A DNA stretch of 8,255 nucleotides from Schaedlerella sp. (GTDB taxonomy: Bacteria > Bacillota > Clostridia > Lachnospirales > Lachnospiraceae), in NCBI GenBank assembly GCA_020024595.1, contig JAHHTO010000106.1, forward strand, positions 1 through 8,255. Direction: 5' to 3'. Positions 8,042 to 8,255 of the stretch are shown here, one piece after another. A program made the translations under genes and the position numbers. Position 1 is the stretch's first letter. The number at the start of each line of letters is the position of its first letter. The notes under the pieces are model-generated. The model ran no database searches, was not told the DNA's origin, and was given only the letters and a program-made list of their open reading frames with translations.

Positions 8042-8255
8042 ATGAAGTATCAGGTACAGGAGAATTGTCTCACAATTTTTCTGCCCAGAGAGGTGGACCA
8101 TCATCATGCAGAGGAAATTCGAAAGAATGCGGATATGGTGATTGAAAAAAATCATATTAAGTATATAATTTTTGATTTTGAAAGAACAGAATTTATGGAT
8201 AGTTCGGGAATTGGAGCCATTATGGGACGCTACCGTATCATTCACTTGATCGGCG
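8042..8255 (+). CDS. spoIIAA: Anti-sigma F factor antagonist SpoIIAA-like (STAS domain), 3'-truncated by window end
   Basis: The first 71 residues of a STAS-domain anti-anti-sigma protein. In sporulating Firmicutes, dephosphorylated SpoIIAA binds the anti-sigma factor/kinase SpoIIAB and frees sigma F in the forespore. The sequence shows EVDHHHAEEIR (17-27), close to the ELDHHTAETL stretch of B. subtilis SpoIIAA, and FMDSSGIGAIMGRY (51-64). The phosphorylated serine corresponds to S54 here (S58 in B. subtilis). ATG follows AGGAGG at 8030-8035 by six bases. The open frame runs to the window edge; the family is about 110 residues, so roughly 40 are missing. spoIIAB and sigF would be expected next but are not in view. 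Another STAS antagonist (RsbV type) is possible, but the DHH and MGRY context favours SpoIIAA. Confidence 0.9.
   Translation, partial: MKYQVQENCLTIFLPREVDHHHAEEIRKNADMVIEKNHIKYIIFDFERTEFMDSSGIGAIMGRYRIIHLIG

Noticed and set aside
1..8255. Search by eye for mobile elements, CRISPR repeats, toxin-antitoxin or defence-like genes, and frameshifts
   Set aside because: All five full genes are intact housekeeping or envelope genes on one strand with uniform codon style. I saw no direct or inverted repeat arrays, transposase motifs or att-like duplications.

Overview
The window looks like an ordinary chromosomal segment of a low-to-mid GC, endospore-forming Firmicute, most likely a clostridium of the Lachnospiraceae type. 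The basis is a T-box leader, strong AAGGAGG-type ribosome binding sites, AT-leaning codon use, and a SpoIIAA-like gene at the right edge. The family-level assignment is inference from general gene style, not from a search.

Layout: all genes are on the + strand. Positions 1-112 hold the 3' end of a T-box riboswitch (antiterminator plus competing intrinsic terminator). Then come valS (189-2837), a five-TM LtaS-type sulfatase-fold phosphoglycerol transferase (2858-5068), folC (5100-6398), a 44-residue acidic small protein (6433-6567) and a single-pass TPR membrane protein (6590-7942). Gaps between these genes are only 20-34 nt, with no terminator visible, so the five genes probably form one transcript. 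A good intrinsic terminator (7964-8007) closes it. A new unit then starts with a truncated STAS-domain gene resembling spoIIAA (8042 to the window end), presumably the first gene of spoIIAA-spoIIAB-sigF.

Working together: the T-box should sense uncharged tRNA, presumably tRNA-Val. The base it offers to the tRNA discriminator position fits an A discriminator. valS next to folC is a familiar Firmicute arrangement; here an envelope polymer synthase sits between them and a TPR protein follows, so valine starvation may also raise expression of folate and envelope genes. I see no mobile element, CRISPR array, tRNA/rRNA gene, frameshift or defence-like island. The less ordinary points are the composition of the T-box operon, the extra terminal regions of the LtaS-like enzyme (a very basic N-terminus and an IPT/TIG-like C-terminus), the small acidic protein, and the TPR protein with repeats on both sides of the membrane.
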